Notes: generated from the sequence alone by a model not told the origin. Counted from the stretch's first letter, positions 49,893 to 58,692 are shown. The stretch is DNA of 64,000 nucleotides from Bin127 sp965203505 (GCA_965203505.1 OZ241880.1:2356001-2420000), one strand, 5' to 3'. A program made the numbers and translations.

Positions 49893-50383
49893 CGCGGGGT
49901 GTGCTCCTGCAAGGCGCTTGTAATCCGGTTGAGCAAATCTTCGGATCTGGGGCCGTTGGCAGACATCGACAGTTGGCGGTGTTCTGCCGAGGGCCCGGAT
50001 GCAAATCGAATTTCGAGCCCGTCTTCGGGTAGCTCGCCGTCGGCGTTTCCTGGCCATTCGACCACGAGTGCACCACGATCCAATGTTTCGTCCAAGGCGA
50101 GTTCGTAGACTTCGGATGCGCCAGTGATGCGATATAGATCGCAGTGGAAGATCCGTACCCTGCCGGGGTATTCGGCCAGGATGATGAACGTCGGGCTACG
50201 CGCGGAGACTTCGCACTCGGCGCCCAATGCGATGCCGCGTGTCAGACAGGTTTTGCCAGCACCCATCTCGCCGTGCAGAAACAATGCGTCGCCAGCTTGG
50301 ACCACCGCGCCGATGGTTCGCCCGATGGCTTCGGTCTGCGCTTCGGATTCGCTGCCGACTTGGTATGTGTCGCTTTGGATCAA
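49889..50383 (-). CDS. tsaE: tRNA threonylcarbamoyladenosine biosynthesis ATPase TsaE
   Basis: 164 residues with Walker A GEMGAGKTCLTRGIA, SPTFIILAEYPG and the conserved HCDLYRI and EWPGNADGELP segments. It is the ATPase that resets the TsaBD complex in t6A synthesis. It lies 9 nt after thiL and overlaps tsaB, so thiL-tsaE-tsaB form one transcription unit. Confidence 0.94.
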   Translation of the reverse strand: MIQSDTYQVGSESEAQTEAIGRTIGAVVQAGDALFLHGEMGAGKTCLTRGIALGAECEVSARSPTFIILAEYPGRVRIFHCDLYRITGASEVYELALDETLDRGALVVEWPGNADGELPEDGLEIRFASGPSAEHRQLSMSANGPRSEDLLNRITSALQEHTPR

Positions 50384-50392
50384 CTCTTGGTT

Positions 50393-51460
50393 CTACCTCG
50401 CGAAATGGTCCCAGCCCTTAGCATCGAATTCGATCTCACGACCTACTTCATCCAATACGGTTACCTTTGCGTCAATTCCTTGTCGGGGGACGATTTCGCC
50501 CACAATTCCGAAATCGACTTGTTCAGCGTCCGGTTGAGCCGCGTTGACCTTGGCAATCGTTCCTGCGTCTGCCGTATAAACCAACTCGTAGTCTTCGCCG
50601 CCGGTTAGAGCCAACTCCGTGGCAACTTCAGGGTATGCGCGTCGTAATGCAGGTTCGACGGGAACTCGGGCGGCTTCGACGACCGCGTCGACACCGCTTG
50701 CTACACATATCCGCTCCAAATCCAGCAATAGTCCGTCACTGACGTCCATCGCGCACTTCGCACCCGCGCTGACGAGCTTGGCTGCCAAGTCTACGCGCGG
50801 GCTCGGGCGGAAATGCAGTGACATCAACTTCGACGCGTCGTCGTGACTTGCAGGATCAATTCCCTTCGATGCCTCGGTCATCGCCATCAGGCCGCCTGCA
50901 GACCCGCCGAGCGGGCCCGTCACCGCTACGAGGTCTCCCGGCCGAGCAGTATCACGTTTCAGCGGTTGGTTTTCACTCGTGAGACGACCGGTCATCGAAA
51001 CGCTGATGATGATTCTGTCGGAAGAAACGGTATCGCCTCCTACGAGCCTTCCGCCGTACTGGTCTAAGGCACCGATCACACCAGACAGGACCTCGTCAAG
51101 ATCGCCGACGCGGGTGGTTGCGGGGATCGCTAAAGTCAGAACCGCGTGTTCTGGTTGTGCGCCCATTGCGGCGATGTCGCTCTGGTTCGACACGATGCAC
51201 TTCCAACCGATGTCGTGCCATGTCATGGTCTCCGAAAGGAAATGAACACCATCCACCATTGCGTCGGCGGTCAAAACGATGCGGTCTGCATCGAATCGCA
51301 ACACGGCAGCGTCGTCGCCGACTCCCACTTCATCGTCCGGTACCGAGCCACTGCAGTTGACTCGTTGCTTGATGATTTCCACGAGATCCGATTCGCTGAT
51401 CGGCGCATGGGCAGAACGCTCGTCGGATTGCATATCACCGATTATATTTGGGCTATTCAT
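50393..51460 (-). CDS. thiL: Thiamine-monophosphate kinase
   Basis: 355 residues. GVGDDAAVLRFDADRIVLTADAMVDGVHF binds Mg and ATP; SDIAAMGAQP, GGDTVSSDRIIISV, DVSDGLLLDLERI and LTGGEDYELVY are in the ThiL order. The enzyme makes thiamine diphosphate from thiamine monophosphate. A second ATG 27 nt inside (51433) is a possible start and would leave more room for the divergent metallophosphoesterase promoter. thiE is encoded about 1 kb away on the other strand. No TPP riboswitch was recognised upstream. Confidence 0.95.
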   Translation of the reverse strand: MNSPNIIGDMQSDERSAHAPISESDLVEIIKQRVNCSGSVPDDEVGVGDDAAVLRFDADRIVLTADAMVDGVHFLSETMTWHDIGWKCIVSNQSDIAAMGAQPEHAVLTLAIPATTRVGDLDEVLSGVIGALDQYGGRLVGGDTVSSDRIIISVSMTGRLTSENQPLKRDTARPGDLVAVTGPLGGSAGGLMAMTEASKGIDPASHDDASKLMSLHFRPSPRVDLAAKLVSAGAKCAMDVSDGLLLDLERICVASGVDAVVEAARVPVEPALRRAYPEVATELALTGGEDYELVYTADAGTIAKVNAAQPDAEQVDFGIVGEIVPRQGIDAKVTVLDEVGREIEFDAKGWDHFAR

Positions 51461-51489
51461 TTGCTCCGAGCCGGGGAATCGGCCTCGAA

Positions 51490-52242
51490 ATGACCTCTGT
51501 TCTGCTCCTCTCTGACATCCACGGGAACTTGCCTGCGCTCGATGCCGTGCTGGAGGATGCGGACATGCGCGGGGTGAGTTCGGAGGTTTGGGTCATGGGT
51601 GACAGCGTGGGTTACGGCGCTCAGCCAAACGAGGTTGTCGAACGCTTGCGTTCGCTGCCAGATCTCACCGCAGTAAAAGGCAACCACGAAGTCGCCGCCA
51701 TTGGCGAGATTTCGACTGCTAACTTCAACCCGGTAGCAGGGGCGGCGGCAGATTGGACGGCGCGCGAATTGGATCGCGATGTCAAGGAGTTCTTGATCGC
51801 GTTGCCGTTGTTGGTGGAAAGACTCGGCGTTACGATCTGTCACGGGACACCGCGTAACCCGATCTGGGAGTACATGTTCACGTCGAGGATCGGGGAGTTG
51901 AACTTGGAGCATTTCCAAACGCTTGGATGTGTTCATGGACACACCCACATACCTTCGATATTCGGGCGAGACGCCTCTGGGACTTGGCGGGTTAAACAGG
52001 CTGCCGACGGCGACGAGGTCGTGCTCGCGAATCTTCGATGGTTCGCCAACCCGGGCAGCGTCGGACAGCCGCGAGACGGAGATCCGCGCGCGGCCTACGC
52101 CATATTGCATGTCGATGATGATCACAAATCGGTTCGTATCGAGTTCCATCGCGTCGAGTACGACGTGTCTTTGGCGCAGGATCTGATCCTCGCCGCGGGT
52201 CTCCCGGCGGCTTTGGCGTTCAGGCTCTCGGAAGGCCATTGA
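51490..52242 (+). CDS. Metallophosphoesterase (YfcE/MJ0936-like)
   Basis: 250 residues from the ATG at 51490, so that the first strand VLLLSDIHGNLPALDAVLED with the D-x-H metal motif is N-terminal. Further ligands: GDSVGYGAQP, KGNHE (Asn-His) and, late, CHGTPRN and VHGHTHIPSI. These give a complete calcineurin-like site for two metals. Substrate probably a phosphodiester; not further assignable. It is divergent from thiL with the starts 30 nt apart. Confidence 0.9.
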   Translation: MTSVLLLSDIHGNLPALDAVLEDADMRGVSSEVWVMGDSVGYGAQPNEVVERLRSLPDLTAVKGNHEVAAIGEISTANFNPVAGAAADWTARELDRDVKEFLIALPLLVERLGVTICHGTPRNPIWEYMFTSRIGELNLEHFQTLGCVHGHTHIPSIFGRDASGTWRVKQAADGDEVVLANLRWFANPGSVGQPRDGDPRAAYAILHVDDDHKSVRIEFHRVEYDVSLAQDLILAAGLPAALAFRLSEGH

Positions 52243-52269
52243 TGCGATAGGCGTTGCGACCTGCGCGTT

Positions 52270-52275
52270 TATAAT
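52270..52275 (+). promoter_or_regulatory. Probable -10 box upstream of the tautomerase-thiE unit
   Basis: TATAAT about 42 nt before the ATG at 52317, with an AAGGAG ribosome site between. No clear -35. Confidence 0.4.
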
Positions 52276-52316
52276 TCAGCGACGAAATTCGACACCTGAA
52301 GGAGATTGATCCCGTC

Positions 52317-52505
52317 ATGCCAGTTGTTCACATCCACATGTTCGAAGGGCGCACCGACGAGCAGAAGTCGGCGATCGTCAAGGGCGTCACAGAGGTCTTG
52401 ACGGATGCCGCGGGAGTCCCTGCCGAAGCGACCACAGTGGTGATCCACGACACGCCGAGGTCGAACTGGGCTGAGGCCGGCGTGTTGGCGTCCGAGGCGT
52501 CGTAA
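52317..52505 (+). CDS. 4-oxalocrotonate tautomerase family protein
   Basis: 62 residues, the standard length of the family. After removal of Met the N-terminal residue is Pro (MPVVHIHMFEGR), the catalytic base of tautomerases. The rest (TDEQKSAIVKGVTEVLTDAAGVPAEATTVVIHDTPRSNWAEAG) follows the pattern, ending in the conserved WAEAG with Trp near the substrate. The gene lies 10 nt before thiE and is probably cotranscribed. Activity is not clear: keto-enol tautomerisation of an unknown acid. Confidence 0.9.
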   Translation: MPVVHIHMFEGRTDEQKSAIVKGVTEVLTDAAGVPAEATTVVIHDTPRSNWAEAGVLASEAS

Positions 52506-52515
52506 CGGATTAACC

Positions 52516-53172
52516 GTGAAACGTCGATCCGCCGCCGCAAAGTTCGTCGGCGGCATATATGTGATCATCGATCCGGACCATTGCGGTGGTCGTGACATTT
52601 TCACGGTTGCCGAAGCGACCGCATCCGCTGGCGCGGCGGTAATCCAACTCCGTCACAAGAACGTATCGAAGTCGATCGTCACTGCTGAGGCAAAGGCGAT
52701 CGAGGATATTTGCCGAGAAAACGACACCGTCTTCATCGTCAACGATTACCCGGACATCGCCTCTGAAGTAGGCGCAGACGGAGTCCATGTGGGACAGGGC
52801 GATCTATCCATCGCCGAGTGTCGAGCGATTCTGCAACCCGATCAGATCGTAGGCAAATCCAATGCCCTGCTAAGCGAAGCGTTGACTTCATTTGACGAAG
52901 GTGCGGATTACATCGCCGTGGGTTCGATCTATGAGACCGATACCAAATCTGACACGCGCCCTGCCGGACTCTCGACGCTCCGGGCGGTATCTGAGCGCGT
53001 AACTGCTCCAATCGTTGCGATCGGAGGGATCAAAGCAGATAACATCGCCCCCGTCGCCGAAGCTGGGGCGGATTGTGTTTGTGTGGCAACCGCAGTTACC
53101 TTGGCGGCGGATCCTGGTGCCGCGATGCGGGACCTCGTGGAACGGTTTGCGGCAGCAAAATCTTTAGGGTGA
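52516..53172 (+). CDS. thiE: Thiamine-phosphate synthase
   Basis: 218 residues, starting with GTG. GAAVIQLRHKN, VFIVNDYPDIASEVGADGVHVGQGDLS, QIVGKSNALLSEA, GADYIAVGSIYETDTKSD and PIVAIGGIKADNIAPVAEAGADCVCVATAV are the ThiE signatures in order. It couples the pyrimidine and thiazole halves of thiamine. The QLRHKN motif has His where most have Asp or Glu. It follows a tautomerase gene with 10 nt between. Confidence 0.93.
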   Translation: MKRRSAAAKFVGGIYVIIDPDHCGGRDIFTVAEATASAGAAVIQLRHKNVSKSIVTAEAKAIEDICRENDTVFIVNDYPDIASEVGADGVHVGQGDLSIAECRAILQPDQIVGKSNALLSEALTSFDEGADYIAVGSIYETDTKSDTRPAGLSTLRAVSERVTAPIVAIGGIKADNIAPVAEAGADCVCVATAVTLAADPGAAMRDLVERFAAAKSLG

Positions 53173-53394
53173 CACGGCCCGTCTGGTTACTCGACCACCG
53201 TCGTTTACATCGCAACGGCTCGCCGTTTAACGTCGATCTAATTTCGATAGCATAGAATAACCACTATTCCGTCATCGTCCACGTCTGCTGGCAAATTCGA
53301 TAGGAACGCATGGGTCAACAACTGGCTGCTCGTCTATCTGACGGCTGCAGAAACAGACGAGATACTGTGGGCTCCGTGAACGACAGTCGCGTGC
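53173..53394. other. Gap between convergent thiE and the Thr/Pro-linker protein gene
   Basis: 222 nt. No clear terminator. A short protein-like plus-strand frame (NNWLLVYLTAAETDEILWAP, ending at about 53380) lacks a start codon and may be a gene remnant. Confidence 0.25.
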
Positions 53395-54162
53395 TCATCG
53401 ATCCATGCCGTGGATCTGATACAGCGCACGATGTTCTACCTTGAAAGCCTTCCATGCATCACGAACCGCTTTTACCTTCGATCTCAAGAGCGCTCTAACA
53501 CCTTCATACTTGGGATCATCGAGAGCCTCGTCCACCGTTTCTAAACATCGTGTCGTATTTCCTTCTTGGTCTTTTTCGCAGATTTTGCTGTCGTAATAAG
53601 CTCGATGAAATTCTTTGAGTGCTGCTGCCAAGTCGTTTCTTGCCCGGATATAAGGCTCATGCACTTGCAACGCCAATCTCAAGCCACTGCTCGCCCATCC
53701 TCCTATGCACTGAATTCCATTGAACATACATTCGATCCTGTCTAGACTCGACGCTCGACCCTTCACACCATTCAGCTTGCGTCCGAAACTGTCGGCCAAA
53801 TCGAAGCGTGCCTTAAAAATGCAGTAATCGGGGATACGTCGCGTTGGCAGATGACATGATTCTGGACCTCCTATCGCTTCTCGAATAGCTTCTGCCTCCC
53901 CTTGCGAAATCGGCGTAGCCGTCGGTGTGAGCATCGGAGTAAGCGTGAGCGTTGGGAACGGCGTGGATGTTGGGACAGGCGTCTCAGTCGGCCCCGGCAT
54001 GGGCGTGGGCAACGGCGTCGGACTCGGCTCCGGCGTCGACGTGGGCATTGGTGTTGCGGTCGCTTCTGGCGGATCTCCGATGCCTTCCCAGTTAATGCCC
54101 CATGCTCCTATTGCCACAATTCCTGTTACCATGACTACTATCGCAATCATCATTGTTTTCAA
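53395..54162 (-). CDS. Membrane-anchored protein with Thr/Pro linker and an unknown helical domain
   Basis: 255 residues. The TTG start at 54162 has AAGGAG with 7 nt spacing; an ATG 9 nt later is the alternative. One N-terminal membrane helix (MMIAIVVMVTGIVAIGAWG) is followed by a linker of about 55 residues built of TPxPTPxPTPT-like repeats, and then a 155-residue domain with Cys residues in CHLPTRR, CIFKARF, CMFNGIQC and CEKDQEGNTTRC, probably disulfide-bonded outside the cell. No family recognised. The nearest gene upstream is the divergent ATPase at 54222. Confidence 0.7.
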   Translation of the reverse strand: MKTMMIAIVVMVTGIVAIGAWGINWEGIGDPPEATATPMPTSTPEPSPTPLPTPMPGPTETPVPTSTPFPTLTLTPMLTPTATPISQGEAEAIREAIGGPESCHLPTRRIPDYCIFKARFDLADSFGRKLNGVKGRASSLDRIECMFNGIQCIGGWASSGLRLALQVHEPYIRARNDLAAALKEFHRAYYDSKICEKDQEGNTTRCLETVDEALDDPKYEGVRALLRSKVKAVRDAWKAFKVEHRALYQIHGMDR

Positions 54163-54221
54163 TTGTCAACTCCTTCGATCTTGCTTGGATGTTAGTTGAC
54201 GATTCGAGTTGACATCAACCA

Positions 54222-55247
54222 ATGGTTCTTACGCGAGCAAAATTAGAGCGCTTCACCGCTTTCGAGTCTTTGGACGTTGAGTTCTCGCCGGGCATCAACG
54301 TGTTTGTCGGGGAAAACGGGACTGGCAAGACGCATTTGATGAAGGTGTGCTACGCCGCTTGTGACGTGACCATTGGTAGGTCTACATTCGCCGAAACATT
54401 GGTCAACGCGATGTTGCCGCGTCGCCGTGCGGTAGGACGAATGGTGAAGCGTCCAGGAGGTGGCAAGTGCCATTTGGCCGTCTACGATCACGACCGGAGT
54501 ATCAGCGCGTCTTTTTCGACTCACGTGAAATTGCCGAGTTCCGTTGTGATGACTGGTGCCGAGGATTGGGAGAAACGACGGATACGGAGCGCATTCATCC
54601 CGGTGAAGGACATGCTAGCGAACGCACCGGGTTTTCGATCCCTTTACGAGACTTCGGAATTGCATTTCGAGGCAGTCTACGCCGATATTCTGACGCGGGC
54701 ATTCAGACCCCCACTTCGCGCCCCTGAAGACGCCGTACGCAAAAAACTGCTTTCGAAGATCCGAAGCATAGTAGGTGGCAGGATTGTCTACGTGAACGAG
54801 GAGTTCGTGTTGAGGAACCGGTACGGCGATCTTGAGTTCACTCTGCTCGCCGAAGGGTTGCGGAAACTGGGCCTTATCTGGCTTCTGATTCAGAACGGAA
54901 CACTGGGCGATAGTTCCGTTCTGTTCTGGGACGAACCTGAAACAAACCTCAACCCGAGGCTTTACCGATCCGTTATCGAAACACTTCTCATATTGCAGAG
55001 AAGCGGCGTGCAGATCTTCCTCGCAACGCATGATTACGTCATCCTCAAGGAACTTGACCTGCAGATGACAGACGACGACGAAGTAGCGTTCCACTCTCTC
55101 TTCAGGGACAAGGAGACGGGCGAGATTGACTGTCGAACGTTCAGTCGCTTCGATCACATTCACCCTAACGCCATCCTGGATACTTTTTCGGACCTTTACG
55201 ATCGCGACGTCGAGAGAGCCATCAAAGGCATGTGGCCGGACTCGTGA
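54222..55247 (+). CDS. ABC/AAA-type ATPase of a candidate two-gene defence-like system
   Basis: 341 residues. N-terminal LERFTAFESLDVEFSPGINVFVGENGTGKT has Walker A at residues 30-37. An ABC-type signature-like segment LLAEGLRKLGLIWLLIQNG lies at about 208-226, Walker B VLFWDEPETNLNP at 233-245 and the H-loop ATHDY at 269-273. This is the AAA_15/AAA_21 (OLD/RecF/PtuA-like) type, without the long coiled coils of SMC proteins. The N- and C-halves are separated by only about 150 residues, so this is a compact core. The gene overlaps the next by 16 nt (or by 4 nt if the latter starts at GTG). Such ATPases with a nuclease partner are common in phage defence; that role is inference. Confidence 0.82.
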   Translation: MVLTRAKLERFTAFESLDVEFSPGINVFVGENGTGKTHLMKVCYAACDVTIGRSTFAETLVNAMLPRRRAVGRMVKRPGGGKCHLAVYDHDRSISASFSTHVKLPSSVVMTGAEDWEKRRIRSAFIPVKDMLANAPGFRSLYETSELHFEAVYADILTRAFRPPLRAPEDAVRKKLLSKIRSIVGGRIVYVNEEFVLRNRYGDLEFTLLAEGLRKLGLIWLLIQNGTLGDSSVLFWDEPETNLNPRLYRSVIETLLILQRSGVQIFLATHDYVILKELDLQMTDDDEVAFHSLFRDKETGEIDCRTFSRFDHIHPNAILDTFSDLYDRDVERAIKGMWPDS

Positions 55248-55765
55248 CCGTCTTTCAAGAGGATGACCTCGAAGTTTCATTTGCGGGTGCCGATCATGCC
55301 CGCAAATTCGATGATGAACAGCGTCATGGTCTCTTGTTTTCCATGAAAGCGGTAGATTTCATCGTTGAGCTGCCCGACAGTTTCCTGTTTGTCGAATTCA
55401 AGGACCCTATGCATCCTAGTGCGATGGGGAGTGATGTCACTGAATTCGTGAGACGTTTCCAGAGCGGCCAACTTGACAGCGATTTCATCTACAAGTTTCG
55501 TGACACATTTCTGTATGAATTGGCATCGGGTCGTGCGAACAAACCCATTTTCTATCTTCTGCTCGTCACATTGGACGGTCAAGATGCCGCCCTGCTTGGA
55601 CCACGGGCAATTGCGTTAAATCAGAAACTCCCTTCTGGAATCCCGAGCACCGCGTCTTGGCAGAGGGCGTTGGTGCAAGGTTGTCTGGTGTTAAACATCC
55701 AAACTTGGCAGCAACACTTCCCCGATTTTCCGATAAACCGCATTAGCGCCGCAAGCAATCCTTGA
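55232..55765 (+). CDS. Candidate PD-(D/E)XK nuclease partner of the ATPase
   Basis: 177 residues from the ATG at 55232, inside the ATPase gene end; the GTG at 55244, which overlaps the stop as GTGA, is an alternative. The strand-turn-strand VDFIVELPDSFLFVEFKDP places Asp42 before a hydrophobic strand ending E55-F-K57, the D-x(n)-E-x-K pattern of the PD-(D/E)XK nuclease fold. The following helix (DVTEFVRRFQSGQLDSDFIYKFRDTFLYEL) and strand (PIFYLLLVTLDG) fit that fold. No family name is recognised. The close coupling to an ABC-type ATPase suggests that they form a complex in which the ATPase senses and the nuclease acts; not shown. Confidence 0.7.
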   Translation: MAGLVTVFQEDDLEVSFAGADHARKFDDEQRHGLLFSMKAVDFIVELPDSFLFVEFKDPMHPSAMGSDVTEFVRRFQSGQLDSDFIYKFRDTFLYELASGRANKPIFYLLLVTLDGQDAALLGPRAIALNQKLPSGIPSTASWQRALVQGCLVLNIQTWQQHFPDFPINRISAASNP

Positions 55766-55950
55766 AGCCAACTGCATACTGTGTCACGCGTCCAAGTTAA
55801 CCAAAGCCGCATTTGGGGCGACATCTGATCGTACGCTCGACTAATAGGTCGCTTAGAATCGGGATTTGGGCGTGTCGGCGAAATGATGACGGATGGTCGG
55901 GCGTCCTGTGTCGGATTCCGTCGTGCGGCGTTAGTAAGGACGCGTATTAA

Positions 55951-58023
55951 ATGACCGAGTTGTTTGTGTCTATAGGTGCTGGAGTTCTCGCCCTTGTGGT
56001 GGCTGCTGTTCTCTTCAGAATGGTGACCAACCGTGCTTCGGGCGGTGCCGCAGTCCAAGAGATCGGGAACCTGATCCAAGAAGGCGCGATGGCTTTCTTG
56101 CGAAGGGAGTACACCATTCTGGCCGCGTTCGTGGTCCTGATTTTCATCGTCCTGACCGTCTTCATCGACTTCAACGTCACGGGCAACTCAACCATTGAGA
56201 AGTTGATTAAAGGCGGAAACTTCTCTGCAACGGGGCCGTGGACGGCGATCGCCTACCTCGCTGGCGCCATCGGTTCCGCGCTTGCCGGCTATATCGGCAT
56301 GAACATCGCCGTGCGTGGCAACACCCGCACCGCCACAGCCGCTGAGTCCGGGCTCAATCCGGCGTTGCGCGTCGCGTTCAACAGTGGTGCTGTGATGGGT
56401 CTCACAGTCGTAGGGATAGGAATCATCGGCGTCACCGCGCTCTGGCTGATCTTCGGCAACCCGAACGTCATAGCAGGTTTTGGTTTCGGAGCCTCCTCCA
56501 TCGCACTTTTCGCCCGCGTCGGCGGCGGCATCTATACCAAGGCGGCAGATGTCGGAGCTGACCTTGTGGGTAAGGTCGAAGCAGGATTGCCGGAAGACGA
56601 CCCGCGTAATCCGGCGGTGATCGCAGACAACGTTGGCGACAACGTAGGCGATGTGGCCGGCATGGGTGCTGACCTGTTCGAGTCGTACGCCGGATCGATC
56701 ATTGCAACGATCGCATTGGCGTGGACGGTTGGCAACATTAAGGAAGTCGATGCACCCATGATCATATTGCCGATGTTTCTCGCCGGTATCGGCATCGTTT
56801 CCTCGATTGTCGGCACTGTGATCGTGCGAACAAAAGACGATGCCACGATGGGCAGTCTGCTGTGGAGCCTTCGGTTCGGTATTTTCGGTGCTGGGATACT
56901 CGCGCTCATCGGGAGCGGCATCTACATTGCGATGATCGATTCTCTGAGTTTCAACCTCTTCTGGGTCATCGTGACGGGGCTTGTAGTTGGGCAGGTAATC
57001 GGCACCGCGACCGAGTACTTTACTTCCTACGAGTTTGCGCCTGTCAAATGGATCGCGCAACAATCTCAGACTGGGCACCCGTCGACCATCATCGCAGGCA
57101 TTGCGATCGGCCTTTACAGCACCGTTATCCCCACCGCTGCAATTGCAGCTGGCACATGGATCGCGTACGAGCTTGCCGGCGGTAGCGATGGAATGGGTTT
57201 GTACGGCATCGGGCTCGCAGCAGTGGGTATGCTCTCGACTCTCGGCATCACGCTGGCGACTGATGCATATGGCCCGGTAGCGGACAACGCGGGTGGCATC
57301 GCCGAACAAGCGGGACTTGATCCCCAAGTCCGAGAACGAACGGACTCCTTGGACGCGCTGGGTAACACGACTGCGGCTACTGGCAAGGGATTCGCTATCG
57401 GCTCCGCTGTACTCACTGCAATGGCGCTGATGGTCGCCTACGGAGAGGTAACAGACATTTACAGTTTCGATCTTCTTCAACCAACGGTTTTGGTCGGCGC
57501 GTTGATCGGAGCACTTCTGCCTTTCCTGTTCGCGGGCTTAACCATGCAGGCAGTAGGGATTGCTGCGGGGCACATGATTGAAGAGGTTCGCCGGCAATTC
57601 CGTGAAATACCTGGCCTGCGTGAAGGTCGGCCCGGGGTTCGTCCAGACGCGGCACGAGCTGTCGATATCAGCACTCGAGGTTCGCTCAAAGCCATGATCT
57701 TGCCAGGCGTCATCGCTATCGCGGCACCGATCGTTGTCGGTTTCTTCATCGGCGCTGAAGCGCTGGGCGGGATGCTGGCCGGTTCTATCATCGCTGGCTT
57801 CTTACTGGCCATTTTCATGGCAAACGCCGGCGGCGCGTGGGACAACGCCAAGAAATACATCGAACTCGGGCACTTCGGCGGGAAGGGCTCAGACCCTCAC
57901 GCCGCAGCGGTGACGGGTGACACCGTAGGCGACCCATTCAAAGACACGTCGGGCCCCGCGATTAACATCCTGCTGAAACTGATGGCGATCGTTTCGTTGA
58001 TCTTTGGTCCGCTCTTCATCTAG
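55951..58023 (+). CDS. hppA: Membrane-bound ion-pumping pyrophosphatase
   Basis: 690 residues, about 16 membrane segments. The catalytic region DVGADLVGKVEAGLPEDDPRNPAVIADNVGDNVGDVAGMGADLFESY and the C-terminal TGDTVGDPFKDTSGPAINILLKL are unmistakable. In GNTTAATGKGFAIGSA the residue after TT is Ala, the state typical of potassium-dependent enzymes (Lys in potassium-independent ones). It couples pyrophosphate hydrolysis to H+ (or Na+) pumping. AAGGA lies about 11 nt before the ATG. Confidence 0.96.
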   Translation: MTELFVSIGAGVLALVVAAVLFRMVTNRASGGAAVQEIGNLIQEGAMAFLRREYTILAAFVVLIFIVLTVFIDFNVTGNSTIEKLIKGGNFSATGPWTAIAYLAGAIGSALAGYIGMNIAVRGNTRTATAAESGLNPALRVAFNSGAVMGLTVVGIGIIGVTALWLIFGNPNVIAGFGFGASSIALFARVGGGIYTKAADVGADLVGKVEAGLPEDDPRNPAVIADNVGDNVGDVAGMGADLFESYAGSIIATIALAWTVGNIKEVDAPMIILPMFLAGIGIVSSIVGTVIVRTKDDATMGSLLWSLRFGIFGAGILALIGSGIYIAMIDSLSFNLFWVIVTGLVVGQVIGTATEYFTSYEFAPVKWIAQQSQTGHPSTIIAGIAIGLYSTVIPTAAIAAGTWIAYELAGGSDGMGLYGIGLAAVGMLSTLGITLATDAYGPVADNAGGIAEQAGLDPQVRERTDSLDALGNTTAATGKGFAIGSAVLTAMALMVAYGEVTDIYSFDLLQPTVLVGALIGALLPFLFAGLTMQAVGIAAGHMIEEVRRQFREIPGLREGRPGVRPDAARAVDISTRGSLKAMILPGVIAIAAPIVVGFFIGAEALGGMLAGSIIAGFLLAIFMANAGGAWDNAKKYIELGHFGGKGSDPHAAAVTGDTVGDPFKDTSGPAINILLKLMAIVSLIFGPLFI

Positions 58024-58079
58024 CCGAGCGCGACGGCGCCCAAAGCCGCGACTAATCAGCTAGGGGACAGAAACTTGAT

Positions 58080-58107
58080 CGAGCGGCGGGCGAAAGTCCG
58101 CCGTTCG
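58080..58107. terminator. Probable bidirectional terminator-like hairpin after hppA
   Basis: CGAGCGGCGGGC, loop GAAA, GTCCGCCGTTCG: a 12-bp stem with two G-U pairs and a GNRA loop, between the stops of the convergent hppA and nicotinamidase-like genes. No strong T-tract follows on either side. Confidence 0.5.
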
Positions 58108-58113
58108 TGATTC

Positions 58114-58692
58114 TCAGGCGGCCAGTTCCGAAGTGGTGACGGGCTTGGCACCGCTTGCGAGCATCGAATCGAGCGCGCGTTGGTCGTCGTCGGGATTGGC
58201 GTTGACCGCCGATATCGCATCGGTGATCACGAAAGCGTTGTAGCCCTTCTGCAACGCGTCGTAAACCGTGTGCTGCACCGCATATTCGGTCGACAACCCT
58301 CCGACGAAGAGTCGTTTAACTTCGAGACGCTTGAGATGGGCGTCGAGACTGGTGCCATCGAAGCCGGAATAGGCATCGGTTTGCGCTTCCTGCCCTTTGC
58401 GAATGATGCTGCTACCGACGGGTAGTTTAAGTTCTCGATGAAATCCTGCGCCGTCGGTTCCGCGTACGCAGTGAGTTGGCCATATACCGCCGTTCTCGGC
58501 GAAGCTCTTGTGCGACGTCGGGTGCCAGTCCTGGGTGGCAAAGACTCTCGCTTCCTTGGTCCTGAAGTTAAGTGCCAAATCAGACATCTTTCGGGCAACA
58601 GCGTCGCCGTCCTCGACTGCCGCCGTTCCGCCGGGGCAGAAATCGTTCTGCACGTCCACCACAATGAGGGCGTCGTTTGGGCCGATGTTCAA
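58114..58692 (-). CDS. Nicotinamidase/isochorismatase-like protein lacking the usual catalytic Cys
   Basis: 192 residues. ALIVVDVQNDFCPGGTAAV (Asp13), FATQDWHPTSHKSF (metal D55, H57), WPTHCVRGT (His74) and SIIRKGQE (Lys99) match nicotinamidases closely. The motif that should be G-L-x-x-(D/E)-(Y/F)-C-V reads GLSTEYAVQHTVYDA, with Ala138 in the place of the nucleophilic Cys (codon GCG). Nicotinamidase turns nicotinamide to nicotinate in NAD recycling, and needs this Cys; PhzD/EntB-type relatives lack it and hydrolyse vinyl ethers. So the enzyme is either inactive, or uses another reaction. A single-base error cannot be excluded for GCG versus TGC (needs two or more changes, so unlikely). Confidence 0.82.
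   Translation of the reverse strand: MNIGPNDALIVVDVQNDFCPGGTAAVEDGDAVARKMSDLALNFRTKEARVFATQDWHPTSHKSFAENGGIWPTHCVRGTDGAGFHRELKLPVGSSIIRKGQEAQTDAYSGFDGTSLDAHLKRLEVKRLFVGGLSTEYAVQHTVYDALQKGYNAFVITDAISAVNANPDDDQRALDSMLASGAKPVTTSELAA

Noticed and set aside
51146..51493. Plus-strand frames opposite thiL
   Set aside because: Shadows of a well-identified gene.
50393..53172. TPP riboswitch controlling thiL or thiE
   Set aside because: No thi-box (CUGAGA ... ACCUGA-type) arrangement is visible upstream of either gene.
56188..57480. 430-codon minus-strand frame across hppA
   Set aside because: hppA is unmistakable on the plus strand; the antisense frame has no recognisable domain.
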